This document shows positions 9,804-18,130 of a stretch of 64,000 nucleotides of DNA, piece by piece (position 1 is the first letter of the stretch; the number at the start of each line of letters is the position of its first letter). The stretch is from Sphingomonas flavalba. Lineage in GTDB: Bacteria > Pseudomonadota > Alphaproteobacteria > Sphingomonadales > Sphingomonadaceae. The stretch covers positions 248,001-312,000 of the forward strand of contig NZ_SPHY01000003.1 of NCBI RefSeq assembly GCF_004796535.1. The letters run 5' to 3'. The notes under the pieces are model-generated. The model was given only the letters and a program-made list of their open reading frames with translations. It had not been told where the DNA came from and did no database searches. The position numbers and the translations under genes were made by a program.

Positions 9804-10784
9804 TCAGATCTCGAAATTGACCATCTTGGCCATGATGAAGCCGCCGATCGACATCCACACCAGCCCGCCCAGGCCGGCGATGATCAGCCTGTCATCGGTG
9901 AAGAAACCCCCGAGATATTTGGGGTTCATGATGTAGACGAGCGTGAAGACGATGAACGGCAGCGCGCCGACGATATAGGCCGACGCCTTCGATTCCGACG
10001 ACATCGCCCGGATCTTCAGCTTCATCTGCGCGCGCTTGCGCAGCACGTCGGCGAGGTTGGACAGGGTTTCCGCCAGATTGCCGCCGGTCTCTCGCTGGAT
10101 AGCCAGAGTGATGACGAAGAACTGGAATTCCGGCGTGCCGAGACGTTCCGCCGATTCCTGCAACGCGGCATCCATCGTCCGGCCGATCTTGATCTTGTCG
10201 CTGACGTTGCGGAACTCGTCGCCGACCGGGCCGGGCACCTCGCTCGACACCACGGTCAGCGTTTCGGAGATCGGCAGGCCGGCGCGCAGGCCGCGCACCA
10301 GCAGCTCGATCGCGTCGGGAAAGCGAGCGGTGAACTTGGCGATCCGCCGCTTGACCAGCACTCCCACGATAAAATGCGGCACCCCAAGGCCGACGAACAG
10401 CGCAACGCCGACCGCCAGCAGCAGCGGCGCGCCGCGCAGTTCAAGCAGCAGGAAGACCAGCGCGAACAGCCCAATCGAGGTGAGGGCGTATTTGCCGACG
10501 CTCCAGTCCTTGCCGGTCATCGCCAGCCGCTTGCGCAGCAGTTCCGGGTTGGGAATGAAGCGGGCCAGCGCGCTGTCCATCCGCGTCTCGCGCGCGGCGA
10601 GGATGCGGCGCATCTGCGCCTCGACCGCGCCGCCGGCGTTGCCGGTGTGCCGTTCGCGGATCATGCCGATCCGCCGCCGCTGGGCCTTGTCGAGCGACGG
10701 CCCGGCCAGGGCGACGAACAGCATCGCGCAGACGCACAGCATGCCGAACAGGACCAGGAGCAGCGGAAGCAGGGCCATCAGCAT
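9804..10784 (-). CDS. tadB: Tad pilus assembly inner-membrane protein TadB (T2SSF family)
   Basis: 326 residues from the ATG at 10784. TadB partners TadC in the pilus platform. N-terminal membrane segment (LLPLLLVLFGMLCVCAMLF), two central ones around 105-145, then the T2SSF domain with FPDAIELLVRGLRAGLPI and ETGGNLAETLSNLADVLRKR, and a C-terminal hydrophobic end. The ATG at 10778 and upstream GTG at 10811 are alternative starts; 10784 best matches a GGA-containing upstream sequence. The gene begins 46 bases after cpaE stops, so there is no room for the cpaF ATPase gene that normally lies between them. Confidence 0.92.
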   Translation of the reverse strand: MLMALLPLLLVLFGMLCVCAMLFVALAGPSLDKAQRRRIGMIRERHTGNAGGAVEAQMRRILAARETRMDSALARFIPNPELLRKRLAMTGKDWSVGKYALTSIGLFALVFLLLELRGAPLLLAVGVALFVGLGVPHFIVGVLVKRRIAKFTARFPDAIELLVRGLRAGLPISETLTVVSSEVPGPVGDEFRNVSDKIKIGRTMDAALQESAERLGTPEFQFFVITLAIQRETGGNLAETLSNLADVLRKRAQMKLKIRAMSSESKASAYIVGALPFIVFTLVYIMNPKYLGGFFTDDRLIIAGLGGLVWMSIGGFIMAKMVNFEI

Positions 10785-10830
10785 TTCATCCAAGCTATCG
10801 CCCGGCGGCACGGCGGCGCCGCCCGGCGGT

Positions 10831-12114
10831 TCAGTTCTTCTTCGCCTTCGGCATCATCGCCTTCAGGCCGCCCAGCTTGCCGAGCAGGCTCGGCTTGCGG
10901 CCGTCTTCCGGCGCCGCGCTTTCCTCGCCGTCCTCGAACGAGGCGACGAGCCGGGCGGCGAGGGCCTGCAGCGCCTGGCCGACCTTTGCGCTCTTGCCCG
11001 CCTCGGCGAGCGGCTTGCCAAGCTTGGCGGCCTGGGCCGCGACCTTGGCGTCGCCGGGGACGACGAAATCGACCTTGCGTTCGATCGACGTCTCGAAATC
11101 CTTGCGCGCCAGTTCGCCGACGCCGGCCGCCGCCACCCGGTTGGCGACGACGAACGGCATCGCCTGCGGCGCGTTGGCGCGCAGCCAGGCGAGCAGGCGG
11201 ATAACGTCGCGCGCCGCCGCCAGCGTCAGTTCCGTCACGATGACGACGCTGTTGACGTCGCTGAGGAGGTGCGGGTGCTGGACCAGCATGTGGCGCGGCA
11301 GATCGACGACGGTGCATTCGAACGCCGCCTTCATCTCTTCCTGCAACTGGAACAGCGCGGACCCGTCGGACGCCATCGGCTGATGGATCGGCGCCTCGGC
11401 CGACAGCACCGCCAGCTTCTCGTTCGACTTGACCATCGCGCGTTCGATGAACAGCCCGTCGATGCGGCTCGGATTCTCGATCGCGTCGGTCAGGCCGCGG
11501 CCCGGCTCGAGGTCGAGCGCCAGCGCGCCGGTGCCGAAATGGACGTCGAGGTCGAGCAGCGCGGTCGAGCGCCCGCCCTTCTCGCCGAACAGCCAGGCCA
11601 GCGAGGTCGCCGTCGTCGACGCGCCGACGCCGCCGCGCGCGCCGACCACCGCCACCATCAGGTGCGGGCGCTCGGCCGCCGCCGGTTCGGCGTTGCGCGG
11701 CGCATTGAACACCGCCTGGGCCTGCGCGAAGCTGTCGCGCAGCTGGTCGGGGCTGAACGGTTTCAGCAGGTAATCCTGGATGCCGCTGGCGACGAGGTCG
11801 CGGTACAGCCGCACGTCGTTGACCTGGCCGGCAGCGATCACCACCGTGCCCGGCTCGCACACCTCGGCGAGGGCGTTGATGTCGTTCAGCGGATCGCCCG
11901 ATTCGGACAGGTCGACGAACAGCACGCTGGGGCTGGCCGACACCGACAGCGTCTGCACCGCGTTGCGCAGCCCGCCCTTGTTGACCTTGTCGGCCGACCA
12001 GCCCAACTCCACCGCGATCGGCCGGAGCTGATCGGCGGTGGCGTCGTCGCAGACGAAGGCGATGAACGGTTCGCGCGAATTCCCCGCGCGCGAAGGACTC
12101 CAGGGCGCGTTCAT
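10831..12114 (-). CDS. cpaE: pilus assembly/localisation ATPase CpaE (TadZ)
   Basis: 427 residues. N-terminal receiver-like domain (about 10-140; LFVDLSES, then YLLKPFSPDQL) followed by a MinD/ParA-type ATPase domain. The deviant Walker A reads GARGGVGASTTATSLAW, where the second lysine of the usual KGGxGKST is replaced, as is usual for TadZ/CpaE. The Walker A-prime region ALLDLDVHFGTGALALDLEP follows. CpaE places the Tad apparatus at the pole and docks the CpaF motor. The start ATG overlaps the cpaD stop (ATGA), indicating coupling. Confidence 0.92.
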   Translation of the reverse strand: MNAPWSPSRAGNSREPFIAFVCDDATADQLRPIAVELGWSADKVNKGGLRNAVQTLSVSASPSVLFVDLSESGDPLNDINALAEVCEPGTVVIAAGQVNDVRLYRDLVASGIQDYLLKPFSPDQLRDSFAQAQAVFNAPRNAEPAAAERPHLMVAVVGARGGVGASTTATSLAWLFGEKGGRSTALLDLDVHFGTGALALDLEPGRGLTDAIENPSRIDGLFIERAMVKSNEKLAVLSAEAPIHQPMASDGSALFQLQEEMKAAFECTVVDLPRHMLVQHPHLLSDVNSVVIVTELTLAAARDVIRLLAWLRANAPQAMPFVVANRVAAAGVGELARKDFETSIERKVDFVVPGDAKVAAQAAKLGKPLAEAGKSAKVGQALQALAARLVASFEDGEESAAPEDGRKPSLLGKLGGLKAMMPKAKKN

Positions 12115-12758
12115 CAGTTGCTGCCTTTCGATGTGGTTTCGGACTTCAGATCGCCGTCGCCGCTCGGCTTGCGCTCGCGATACTGCTTGATCGCGCGGCC
12201 CGAGGTGGTGGCGTCGTTGGCGCCGACCGGATCGCGGCCGTGGATCAGATCCTCCGGATTGGCGACCATCGCAGCGAGGTTGGTGCTGACCGAACAGCCG
12301 TAGTTGGACATGTTCGAGCCGGTCATTTCGGTCGAGCCGCGGCCCCAGTCCGGGCAGGTCGGCACTTCCGCACGGGTGCGGCTGACGACGACGCGGACGG
12401 CGCCCGGCGGGATCTCCCCGGCGGTGACCGGCGCGGTGTCGGCCAGCATCAGCCCCTGCTCGGCGGCAAGCTGGGCAACCGCGTCGCGCGCCCCGGCGCC
12501 GCCATAGGCGGCCTGGTCGTCGACCGAGATGCGGTCACCGTAGCCGATCCGCATCGAAGCGAACCAGCCGGCCAGCCGTTCGCGCTCGCCCGGCGCCAGG
12601 CCGGCGCCGCCACTGGCGAGATCGATGACGTAATCGGTGCGGCTGACCACCGGCTGGTGAACGGTCTCCAACCCCTGGTTGAAGCCGGTGCTGCCGGTGC
12701 CGCAGGCGGTGAGCCCCAGCGAGAGCACGATCAGCGTGGATGTGGAAAGGCTGCGCAT
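12114..12758 (-). CDS. cpaD: CpaD-family pilus assembly lipoprotein
   Basis: 214 residues. N-terminal lipoprotein signal MRSLSTSTLIVLSLGLTAC with lipobox LTA-C. The body matches the CpaD/TadE-region domain: VVSRTDYVIDLA, the RISVDDQAAYGGAGARDAV segment and PDWGRGSTEMTGSNMSNYGCS near the C-terminal third, followed by NLAAMVANPEDLIHGRDP. It is an outer-membrane-associated partner of the CpaC secretin. Start at 12758 chosen because GGGGAG lies 9 bases upstream and the signal starts there; a GTG at 12782 overlapping the cpaC stop would add 8 residues. Confidence 0.9.
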   Translation of the reverse strand: MRSLSTSTLIVLSLGLTACGTGSTGFNQGLETVHQPVVSRTDYVIDLASGGAGLAPGERERLAGWFASMRIGYGDRISVDDQAAYGGAGARDAVAQLAAEQGLMLADTAPVTAGEIPPGAVRVVVSRTRAEVPTCPDWGRGSTEMTGSNMSNYGCSVSTNLAAMVANPEDLIHGRDPVGANDATTSGRAIKQYRERKPSGDGDLKSETTSKGSN

Positions 12759-12778
12759 GATGCTGTTCTCCCCGCGGA

Positions 12779-14395
12779 TCACTTGAACGAGAAGCCGGGC
12801 GCCGCCGCCTGGCCGGTCTGCTTGTTCTTGCCGGCGGCCGACGCCTGCGGCGCCGGCACCGGCGGCGGCACGGTGGTCGAGGTGGTCGGCGGCGCCATCG
12901 TCGGCGATGGCCGCTTCTCGCCGGTCTTGCCGTCGAACGTCTTGTCGAGGATCACCCGTTCGAAGTCGGTCGGCGCCTTGTAGCCGTCGGTCGGCAGCGC
13001 CAGCTGGTTGGCCGAGACGGGCCGGACCAGATAGGGCGTGACGATGATCATCAGTTCCGTCTCCTGCCGCCGGAAGCGGGTGGAGCGGAACAGCGCACCG
13101 AGGATCGGCAGGTTGCCGAGGCCGGGCGCCTTGTCGACACTGTTGTTGTGGGTGGCGCTGAGCAGGCCGCCGATCATGAAGCTCTGACCCGAGCCAAGCT
13201 CCACCGTCGTCTCGGCGCGGCGGGTGGTCAGGGCGGGCACGCTGAAATTGTTCAGCACGACCGCGCCGGCGCTGGTCAACTGCGACACTTCCGGCCGGAC
13301 CCGCATCGAGATGCGGCCGTCGGCAAGCACCGTCGGCGTGAACGCCAGGCTGACGCCGTACTGCTTGTATTCGATCGTGACCTGGTTGAGGCCCTGGCTG
13401 ATCGGGATCGGGATCTCGCCGCCGGCCAGGAAGCTGGCGGTTTCGCCGGACAGCGCGGTCAGGTTCGGGTTGGCGAGCGTCGTCACCAGCCCGTCCGTCT
13501 CGGCCAGGTCGAGCGCCGAAGCGATGTCGAGGCCGAACAGCCGGCCGGCGAGGCCGAGACTGGTCTTGCCCGCGCCGAGGCCGAGCTTCGCCATATCGAA
13601 GGCGGTGCCCGCCTTGGTGATGAACTGGCCGGTCGTCGGATCGAACGGCAGCTTCAGCGAACCGCTGGGCAGGCCGAAGATCGACGAGGCATCGAGCTGC
13701 GGCAGGCCGGACAGATCGGTATTGCCGATCGAGCCGAAGCTGCGGCCCTGTGCGACACCGAACAGGAAGCCGCCGGTGGTGTCGCGGCTGAGCAGGTTGA
13801 CGCCGATTTCCTTGACGAGATCGCGATTGACCTCGGCGATGCGGACCTGGAGGTTGACCTGCAGCGGCGTCGCGTTGCGCAGGCGGCTGACCACCTGCGT
13901 CTCCTCGCCGACGAAGGCGGTGACCAGGCGTTCCGCCTCGGCCGCGTCGTCGGGGTTGGCGACGGTGCCGGTCAGCAGCACCAGCCCGTTCATCGGCGTG
14001 ACGACGATGCGCGCATCGGGCATCGCCAGCGCCAGCATCTGATCGACCGTCTCGACATTGGTGCCGACGCGCACGTTGGTCGAAAAGACCACCGCGCCGT
14101 TCTTCGCCGTCGCGTAGATCGTCGTTTCGCCGGCATCCTTGCCGAAGATGTAGAGCTGGCGCGGCGAGCGGACCTGGACGTCGGCCACCTTGTCGTTGGC
14201 GACGAACAGGTCGCTCATCGGCGCCGACAGGTTGACCAGCCGGCCCCGGCCCTTCGACAGGTCCATGGTGGTGGTCGGCGCCTGCGTGGTCGGCGCGGCG
14301 ACCAGCGGCGCGCTCGCCGCGATCGTCGCGGCGGCCAGCGCGGCGGCGATCGCCGGGCCGACGGTGCGGCGCATCTGCGTCTTCAGATCGAGCAT
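12779..14395 (-). CDS. cpaC: Tad pilus secretin CpaC (RcpA)
   Basis: 538 residues. Outer-membrane channel for the Tad pilus. Signal peptide-like N-terminus (about 1-34), a pilus-secretin N-domain (SDLFVANDKVADVQVRSPRQ), a BON-like region (VDQMLALAMPDARIVV to FVGEETQVVSRLRNATP), and the secretin domain with SFLAGGEIPIPI, VSLAFTPTVLADGRI and FMIGGLLS. The C-terminal 60 residues are Pro/Thr-rich (PSPTMAPPTTSTTVPPPVPA), presumably disordered. Stop lies just before the cpaD gene. Confidence 0.95.
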   Translation of the reverse strand: MLDLKTQMRRTVGPAIAAALAAATIAASAPLVAAPTTQAPTTTMDLSKGRGRLVNLSAPMSDLFVANDKVADVQVRSPRQLYIFGKDAGETTIYATAKNGAVVFSTNVRVGTNVETVDQMLALAMPDARIVVTPMNGLVLLTGTVANPDDAAEAERLVTAFVGEETQVVSRLRNATPLQVNLQVRIAEVNRDLVKEIGVNLLSRDTTGGFLFGVAQGRSFGSIGNTDLSGLPQLDASSIFGLPSGSLKLPFDPTTGQFITKAGTAFDMAKLGLGAGKTSLGLAGRLFGLDIASALDLAETDGLVTTLANPNLTALSGETASFLAGGEIPIPISQGLNQVTIEYKQYGVSLAFTPTVLADGRISMRVRPEVSQLTSAGAVVLNNFSVPALTTRRAETTVELGSGQSFMIGGLLSATHNNSVDKAPGLGNLPILGALFRSTRFRRQETELMIIVTPYLVRPVSANQLALPTDGYKAPTDFERVILDKTFDGKTGEKRPSPTMAPPTTSTTVPPPVPAPQASAAGKNKQTGQAAAPGFSFK

Positions 14396-14396
14396 C

Positions 14397-15407
14397 TTAC
14401 TTACCCCCCACCGCGACGTCGGTGATCGTGTTGCCGCGCGCCACCCGGACCACCGGGCCTTCCGGGCGCGGACCGATCATGCCGGTGCCGCCGTTCGCCG
14501 CGCCGTTGCCGGCGGAGCTTTCCTTGGCCGGCACGGTGCGGCGCTGGAACCGCGACACGTCCGCGCCGGTGACGAAGCTGTCATTGCTGTCGATCGGCCG
14601 CGACGCGATCCGCAGCAGCATCTGCTTTTCGGCCTTCGGGTCGCCATCGGCCGGAACCGTCACCTCGCCGGCGGCGATCGCCCGCTCAAGCTCCGCCGCA
14701 TTGTCGGCGATCGAGCGCAGCGACAGCGACAACTGGCCCACGGTCTGCGCGACGGCGATCTTCTCCGCGATGCGCGGCGTCGCCTCCAGCGTGACCGTCG
14801 AGAAAGCGAGCACCTTGGTCTTGCCGTCCTCGTCGGTGCTGTCGGTGCGCTGATCGGTGGCGAGCACGCGCAGGTTGCGCACGAACGTCTCCGAGGTCTT
14901 GAGCGGCGGGCCATCGCCACCGCCGCGCACTTCCTGGGTCAGCACCAGATCGATGCGGTCGCCGGGGAAGACGAAGCCGGCGACGCCGCTGGACGCGGAC
15001 ACCGAAACCGTCACCGCGCGCATGCCCGGCCCAAGCGCCGCGGCAAGGAAGCCGCGATCGCCCGGCTTGACCAGCGCGCCCTGGGTCAGCGGCTGACCGG
15101 CGGTGACCGCATAGCGGATGACACGGCCGACGAGCTGCTGCGGATCGCTGCCTTCCCCGCCTTTCACGAAGTAAGCCGACTGCATCAGCTCCTTCGGCCA
15201 AGGCTGATAGCGAAACGCGTCCTGCTCGACGATCGTGCCGATCGGCAGCGCCTTGGTCGCCACCAGAACCTGCGGCGAATCATCGGGCACCGCCGCCGCC
15301 TGGGCGGTGGGTGCCGTGGTGCCGGACATCAGGCTGCGTGCCATCAGCGCGGTAATCACCGCGATGACAAGCGCACCGACCAGCAGAGCGATCTTCTTTC
15401 CATCCAT
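14397..15407 (-). CDS. cpaB: Flp pilus assembly protein CpaB (RcpC)
   Basis: 336 residues. An N-terminal membrane anchor (KIALLVGALVIAVITALMA) is followed by an SAF domain (VLVATKALPIGTIVEQDAFR, about 47-120) and the RcpC-type domain with VFPGDRIDLVLTQE. It is a periplasmic partner of the secretin. C-terminal tail is Gly/Pro-rich. It is separated from the downstream cpaC start by one base and from cpaA upstream by 49 bases. Confidence 0.94.
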   Translation of the reverse strand: MDGKKIALLVGALVIAVITALMARSLMSGTTAPTAQAAAVPDDSPQVLVATKALPIGTIVEQDAFRYQPWPKELMQSAYFVKGGEGSDPQQLVGRVIRYAVTAGQPLTQGALVKPGDRGFLAAALGPGMRAVTVSVSASSGVAGFVFPGDRIDLVLTQEVRGGGDGPPLKTSETFVRNLRVLATDQRTDSTDEDGKTKVLAFSTVTLEATPRIAEKIAVAQTVGQLSLSLRSIADNAAELERAIAAGEVTVPADGDPKAEKQMLLRIASRPIDSNDSFVTGADVSRFQRRTVPAKESSAGNGAANGGTGMIGPRPEGPVVRVARGNTITDVAVGGK

Positions 15408-15456
15408 GACGTTCAGTCGCCTCCCGCGCGGACCGCAAAGGTCCCGGCACGTTTCA

Positions 15457-15930
15457 TCAAGTAAATTGGTTAAAATATCGTTCGGTAATCACCCACAGCC
15501 CGGCGGCCGCGATCGCGACGCCGTAGGGTATTTCAAGCTCGGTACTTGCGCGGCGCAATTTGTGCGCCGCCAGCATCGCCAGAGTGAGCACGCCGCCGAT
15601 GATCGACATGACAAGAAGCATCTGGACGATCGCCAGCAACGGCAGCCACAGCGCCAGCGCGCCGAGCAGCTTGACGTCGCCGCCGCCCATGCCGCCAAGC
15701 ATGAAGACGCCGGCGAAGACGGCGAACACCGCGACGCCCAGCCCGAGCTGGATCGCCATGTCCGGCCAGGGCGCCAGCCCGGACGCCCACCAGTAGACCG
15801 GCGCGAGCAATGCGATCGCGATGTTCAGGCCGTTGGCGATCGTCCGGTCATGCAGGTCGTTCGCCGCCGCGCACAGCAGCAGCAGCGCCAGAACGGCCGG
15901 AAGCGCCAGAGACAGTGATTCCCCCCACAT
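15457..15930 (-). CDS. cpaA: prepilin peptidase CpaA (TadV, A24 family)
   Basis: 157-residue membrane aspartyl protease that cleaves Flp pilin leaders. Only the peptidase half is present (no N-terminal methylase domain), as is normal for TadV. Catalytic aspartates are seen in AANDLHDRTIANGLN (about residue 27) and in MGGGDVKLLGALAL (GxGD motif, about residue 80). Five or six hydrophobic helices. I start at MWGESLSLALP (15930), the first Met before the first helix. It is divergent from the hydrolase gene at 15978. No pilin (flp) gene is adjacent. Confidence 0.88.
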   Translation of the reverse strand: MWGESLSLALPAVLALLLLCAAANDLHDRTIANGLNIAIALLAPVYWWASGLAPWPDMAIQLGLGVAVFAVFAGVFMLGGMGGGDVKLLGALALWLPLLAIVQMLLVMSIIGGVLTLAMLAAHKLRRASTELEIPYGVAIAAAGLWVITERYFNQFT

Positions 15931-15977
15931 GCTTAAAGCTCTAGACGCCACGACTTGCCAAACCGTAACCAACGCCC

Positions 15978-16940
15978 GTGATTCCGCAGTCCGACTCAGT
16001 CCGCCGCCAGCTTCCCAAAGGGGCGGTGCTGGCCCAATGGGCCGCGGCGGACGGCTGGGCGCTGCGCCATTTCCGTTGGGATTCGAACGCCGTGCCACCG
16101 CGCGGATCGATCCTGTTCCAGGGCGGGCGCGGCGACATTCCGGAGAAATATTTCGAGGCGTTCGCGCACTGGCACGATGCCGGCTGGGGGGTGGAATCGT
16201 TCGATTGGCGTGGCCAGGGGGGGTCAGGCCGGCTGTCCGCCGACCCGATGGTCGGCCATGTCGAGGACTTCGCGACGTGGGTCGCCGACCTTGCCGCCTT
16301 CTTCGCCGACTGGCGGGCGCGCACCCCGGCGCCGCATGGCGTCATCGCCCATTCGATGGGCGGCCACCTGCTGCTGCGCGCGCTGGCGGAGGGGCGGATC
16401 GCGCCGGACGCGGCGGTGCTGGTCGCGCCGATGCTTGGCCTGCAAAGCGGCCCGCTGCCGGCCCGCATCGCCAGAATCGTCGCGCATGGGATGACCCGGA
16501 TCGGCTCGCCAGCGCGGCTGGCGTGGAAGGTCAACGAGCGGCCGGCCGGCCGCAACGCTTCGCGCGAGGCGTTCCTGACCCACGACCGGGACCGTTATGC
16601 CGACGAGCTGTGGTGGAAGACGCGGAAGCCGGAACTGGCGCTCGGCCCGCCGAGCTGGCGCTGGCTGGCCTGCGCCTATGATTCGACGCTGGCGCTGGAG
16701 CGACCGGGGGTATTGGAGGCAGTGGCGACGCCGCTGCTGATCCTTGCCGCCGCCGAGGACCGGCTGGTCGACCCGGCGGCGATCCTCCGCGCCGCCCGGC
16801 GCCTGCCCGATGCCGCCCTGCATCTCTACGGCCCCGAATCGGCGCACGAGATCCTGCGCGAGGTCGACGCGGTGCGCGACGATGCGCTGGGCCGCATCGA
16901 CGCCTTCCTTGCCGCGCGCGCGCCGGCCGCGGCGCGATGA
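15978..16940 (+). CDS. alpha/beta hydrolase (monoglyceride lipase/lysophospholipase-like)
   Basis: 320 residues. Serine hydrolase with nucleophile elbow AHSMGGHL near residue 130, an upstream GxGGSG strand-turn (DWRGQGGSG), acid in LAAAEDRLVDP (about 260) and a histidine in GPESAHEILREV (about 287). The lid-like insertion and early WALRHFRWDS match the lysophospholipase/monoacylglycerol lipase group (PldB-like). Start is GTG (15978). Its stop overlaps the start of the downstream flavoenzyme gene (ATGA), so they form a coupled pair. Confidence 0.88.
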   Translation: MIPQSDSVRRQLPKGAVLAQWAAADGWALRHFRWDSNAVPPRGSILFQGGRGDIPEKYFEAFAHWHDAGWGVESFDWRGQGGSGRLSADPMVGHVEDFATWVADLAAFFADWRARTPAPHGVIAHSMGGHLLLRALAEGRIAPDAAVLVAPMLGLQSGPLPARIARIVAHGMTRIGSPARLAWKVNERPAGRNASREAFLTHDRDRYADELWWKTRKPELALGPPSWRWLACAYDSTLALERPGVLEAVATPLLILAAAEDRLVDPAAILRAARRLPDAALHLYGPESAHEILREVDAVRDDALGRIDAFLAARAPAAAR

Positions 16941-18031
16941 GCCGCTATGCCGTCGCCATCGTCGGCGCGGGCATGGCCGGCGCCAGCCTCGCCGCCGAGA
17001 TCGCGCCGCACGCGCCGGTGCTGCTGATCGAGGCGGAAGACCGGCCCGGCTACCACGCCACCGGCCGGTCGGCGGCGTTCTGGGACGAGACTTACGGCGG
17101 GCCGGGCATCCAGCCGCTAACCTCCGCCTCCGGCCCGTGGCTGCGCGCGGAGGGCGTACTCGCGCCGCGCGGCTCGCTCCACATCGCCCGCGCCGGGCAG
17201 GAGGCGCTGCTCGACAGGTTCGAAGCAGAGTTCGCCGGCACCGGCGTGCGGCTCGACCGGCTCGACCGCGCCGCGCTGGCGGCGGCGCTGCCAAGCTTGC
17301 GCCCCGGCTGGATCGGCGCCCTGTCCGGGCCGAGTTGCACCGACATCGACGTCGCCGGGCTCCATGCGTTGTATCTGGCCCGCGCCCACGCCGCCGGGGC
17401 GCAGCTGGTGCTGGCCAGCCCGCTGCGCGCGACCGAGCGGCGCGGCGGGGTGTGGCACCTGACCGCCGGCGAGCGGCGGTACGAGGCGGAGATACTGGTC
17501 GACGCCGCCGGCGCCTGGGCCGATCCGGTCGCCGCGCTGGCCGGTGCCCGGCCGATCGGCATCGGGCCGAAGCGGCGCACGATGGTCCAGCTCGCCGTCG
17601 CTCCACCGGCGGCGGCAACGATGCCGCTGATCCTCGGCGTCGACGAGACATTCTATTTCAAGCCGGAGGCGGGTGGGCGGATCTGGCTCAGCCCGCACGA
17701 CGAGACGCCGTCGCCGCCGTGCGACGCGGCGCCGGAGGAGATCGACGTCGCGATCGCCATCGACCGGCTCGAGCAGGTCGTCGCCTGGCAAGTCGAGCGG
17801 GTCGAGCGCAAATGGGCCGGGCTGCGCAGCTTCGCGCCGGACCGGCTGCCGGTCTACGGCTTCGATCCGGCGGTGCCCGGCTTCTTCTGGTGCGCCGGGC
17901 AAGGCGGCTTCGGCATCCAGACCGCGCCGGCCGGGGCGAAGCTTGCGGCGGCGCTGCTGCTGGGGGCGGCGCCGGACCCGATGGTCGCGGGGATCGACCC
18001 GGGCCGCTACCGGGCGACGCGGTTCAGGTAA
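16937..18031 (+). CDS. FAD-dependent oxidoreductase, DAO (D-amino-acid oxidase) family
   Basis: 364 residues. N-terminal dinucleotide-binding motif VAIVGAGMAGASLAAEIA, then the HATGRSAAFW segment common in the DAO/glycine-oxidase/sarcosine-oxidase group. DAAGAWADPVAALAG is the second conserved block, and the C-terminal GQGGFGIQTAPAGAKLAAAL binds FAD. It probably oxidises an amine or amino acid; substrate unknown. Translationally coupled to the upstream hydrolase. It ends at a large inverted repeat shared with convergent dapE. Confidence 0.88.
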   Translation: MSRYAVAIVGAGMAGASLAAEIAPHAPVLLIEAEDRPGYHATGRSAAFWDETYGGPGIQPLTSASGPWLRAEGVLAPRGSLHIARAGQEALLDRFEAEFAGTGVRLDRLDRAALAAALPSLRPGWIGALSGPSCTDIDVAGLHALYLARAHAAGAQLVLASPLRATERRGGVWHLTAGERRYEAEILVDAAGAWADPVAALAGARPIGIGPKRRTMVQLAVAPPAAATMPLILGVDETFYFKPEAGGRIWLSPHDETPSPPCDAAPEEIDVAIAIDRLEQVVAWQVERVERKWAGLRSFAPDRLPVYGFDPAVPGFFWCAGQGGFGIQTAPAGAKLAAALLLGAAPDPMVAGIDPGRYRATRFR

Positions 18032-18035
18032 TCTA

Positions 18036-18124
18036 GTCCCGCACCGGCCCACTCCCCCACCCGGCCTCCCAGCGACAGTATCCTGAAATGGGAGGCCGGG
18101 TGGGGGAGTGGGTCGGTGCGGGAC
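18036..18124. terminator. long perfect-type hairpin between convergent genes
   Basis: Arms of 36 bases (18036-18071 and 18089-18124) pair at 35 of 36 positions, the exception being a G-T type pair, across a 17-base loop. The arms contain CACTCCCCCACCCGG. The hairpin lies exactly between the stop codons of the flavoenzyme and dapE, so it can end transcription from both sides. It may also be a dispersed repeat. Confidence 0.7.
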
Positions 18125-18130
18125 CAAACT

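Noticed and set aside
10036-12303. A 755-codon open frame on the plus strand across the pilus operon
   Set aside because: It is antisense to tadB, cpaE and cpaD, which have clear domain motifs. Long antisense open frames are expected at this GC content, and its translation is low-complexity Arg/Ala/Gly.
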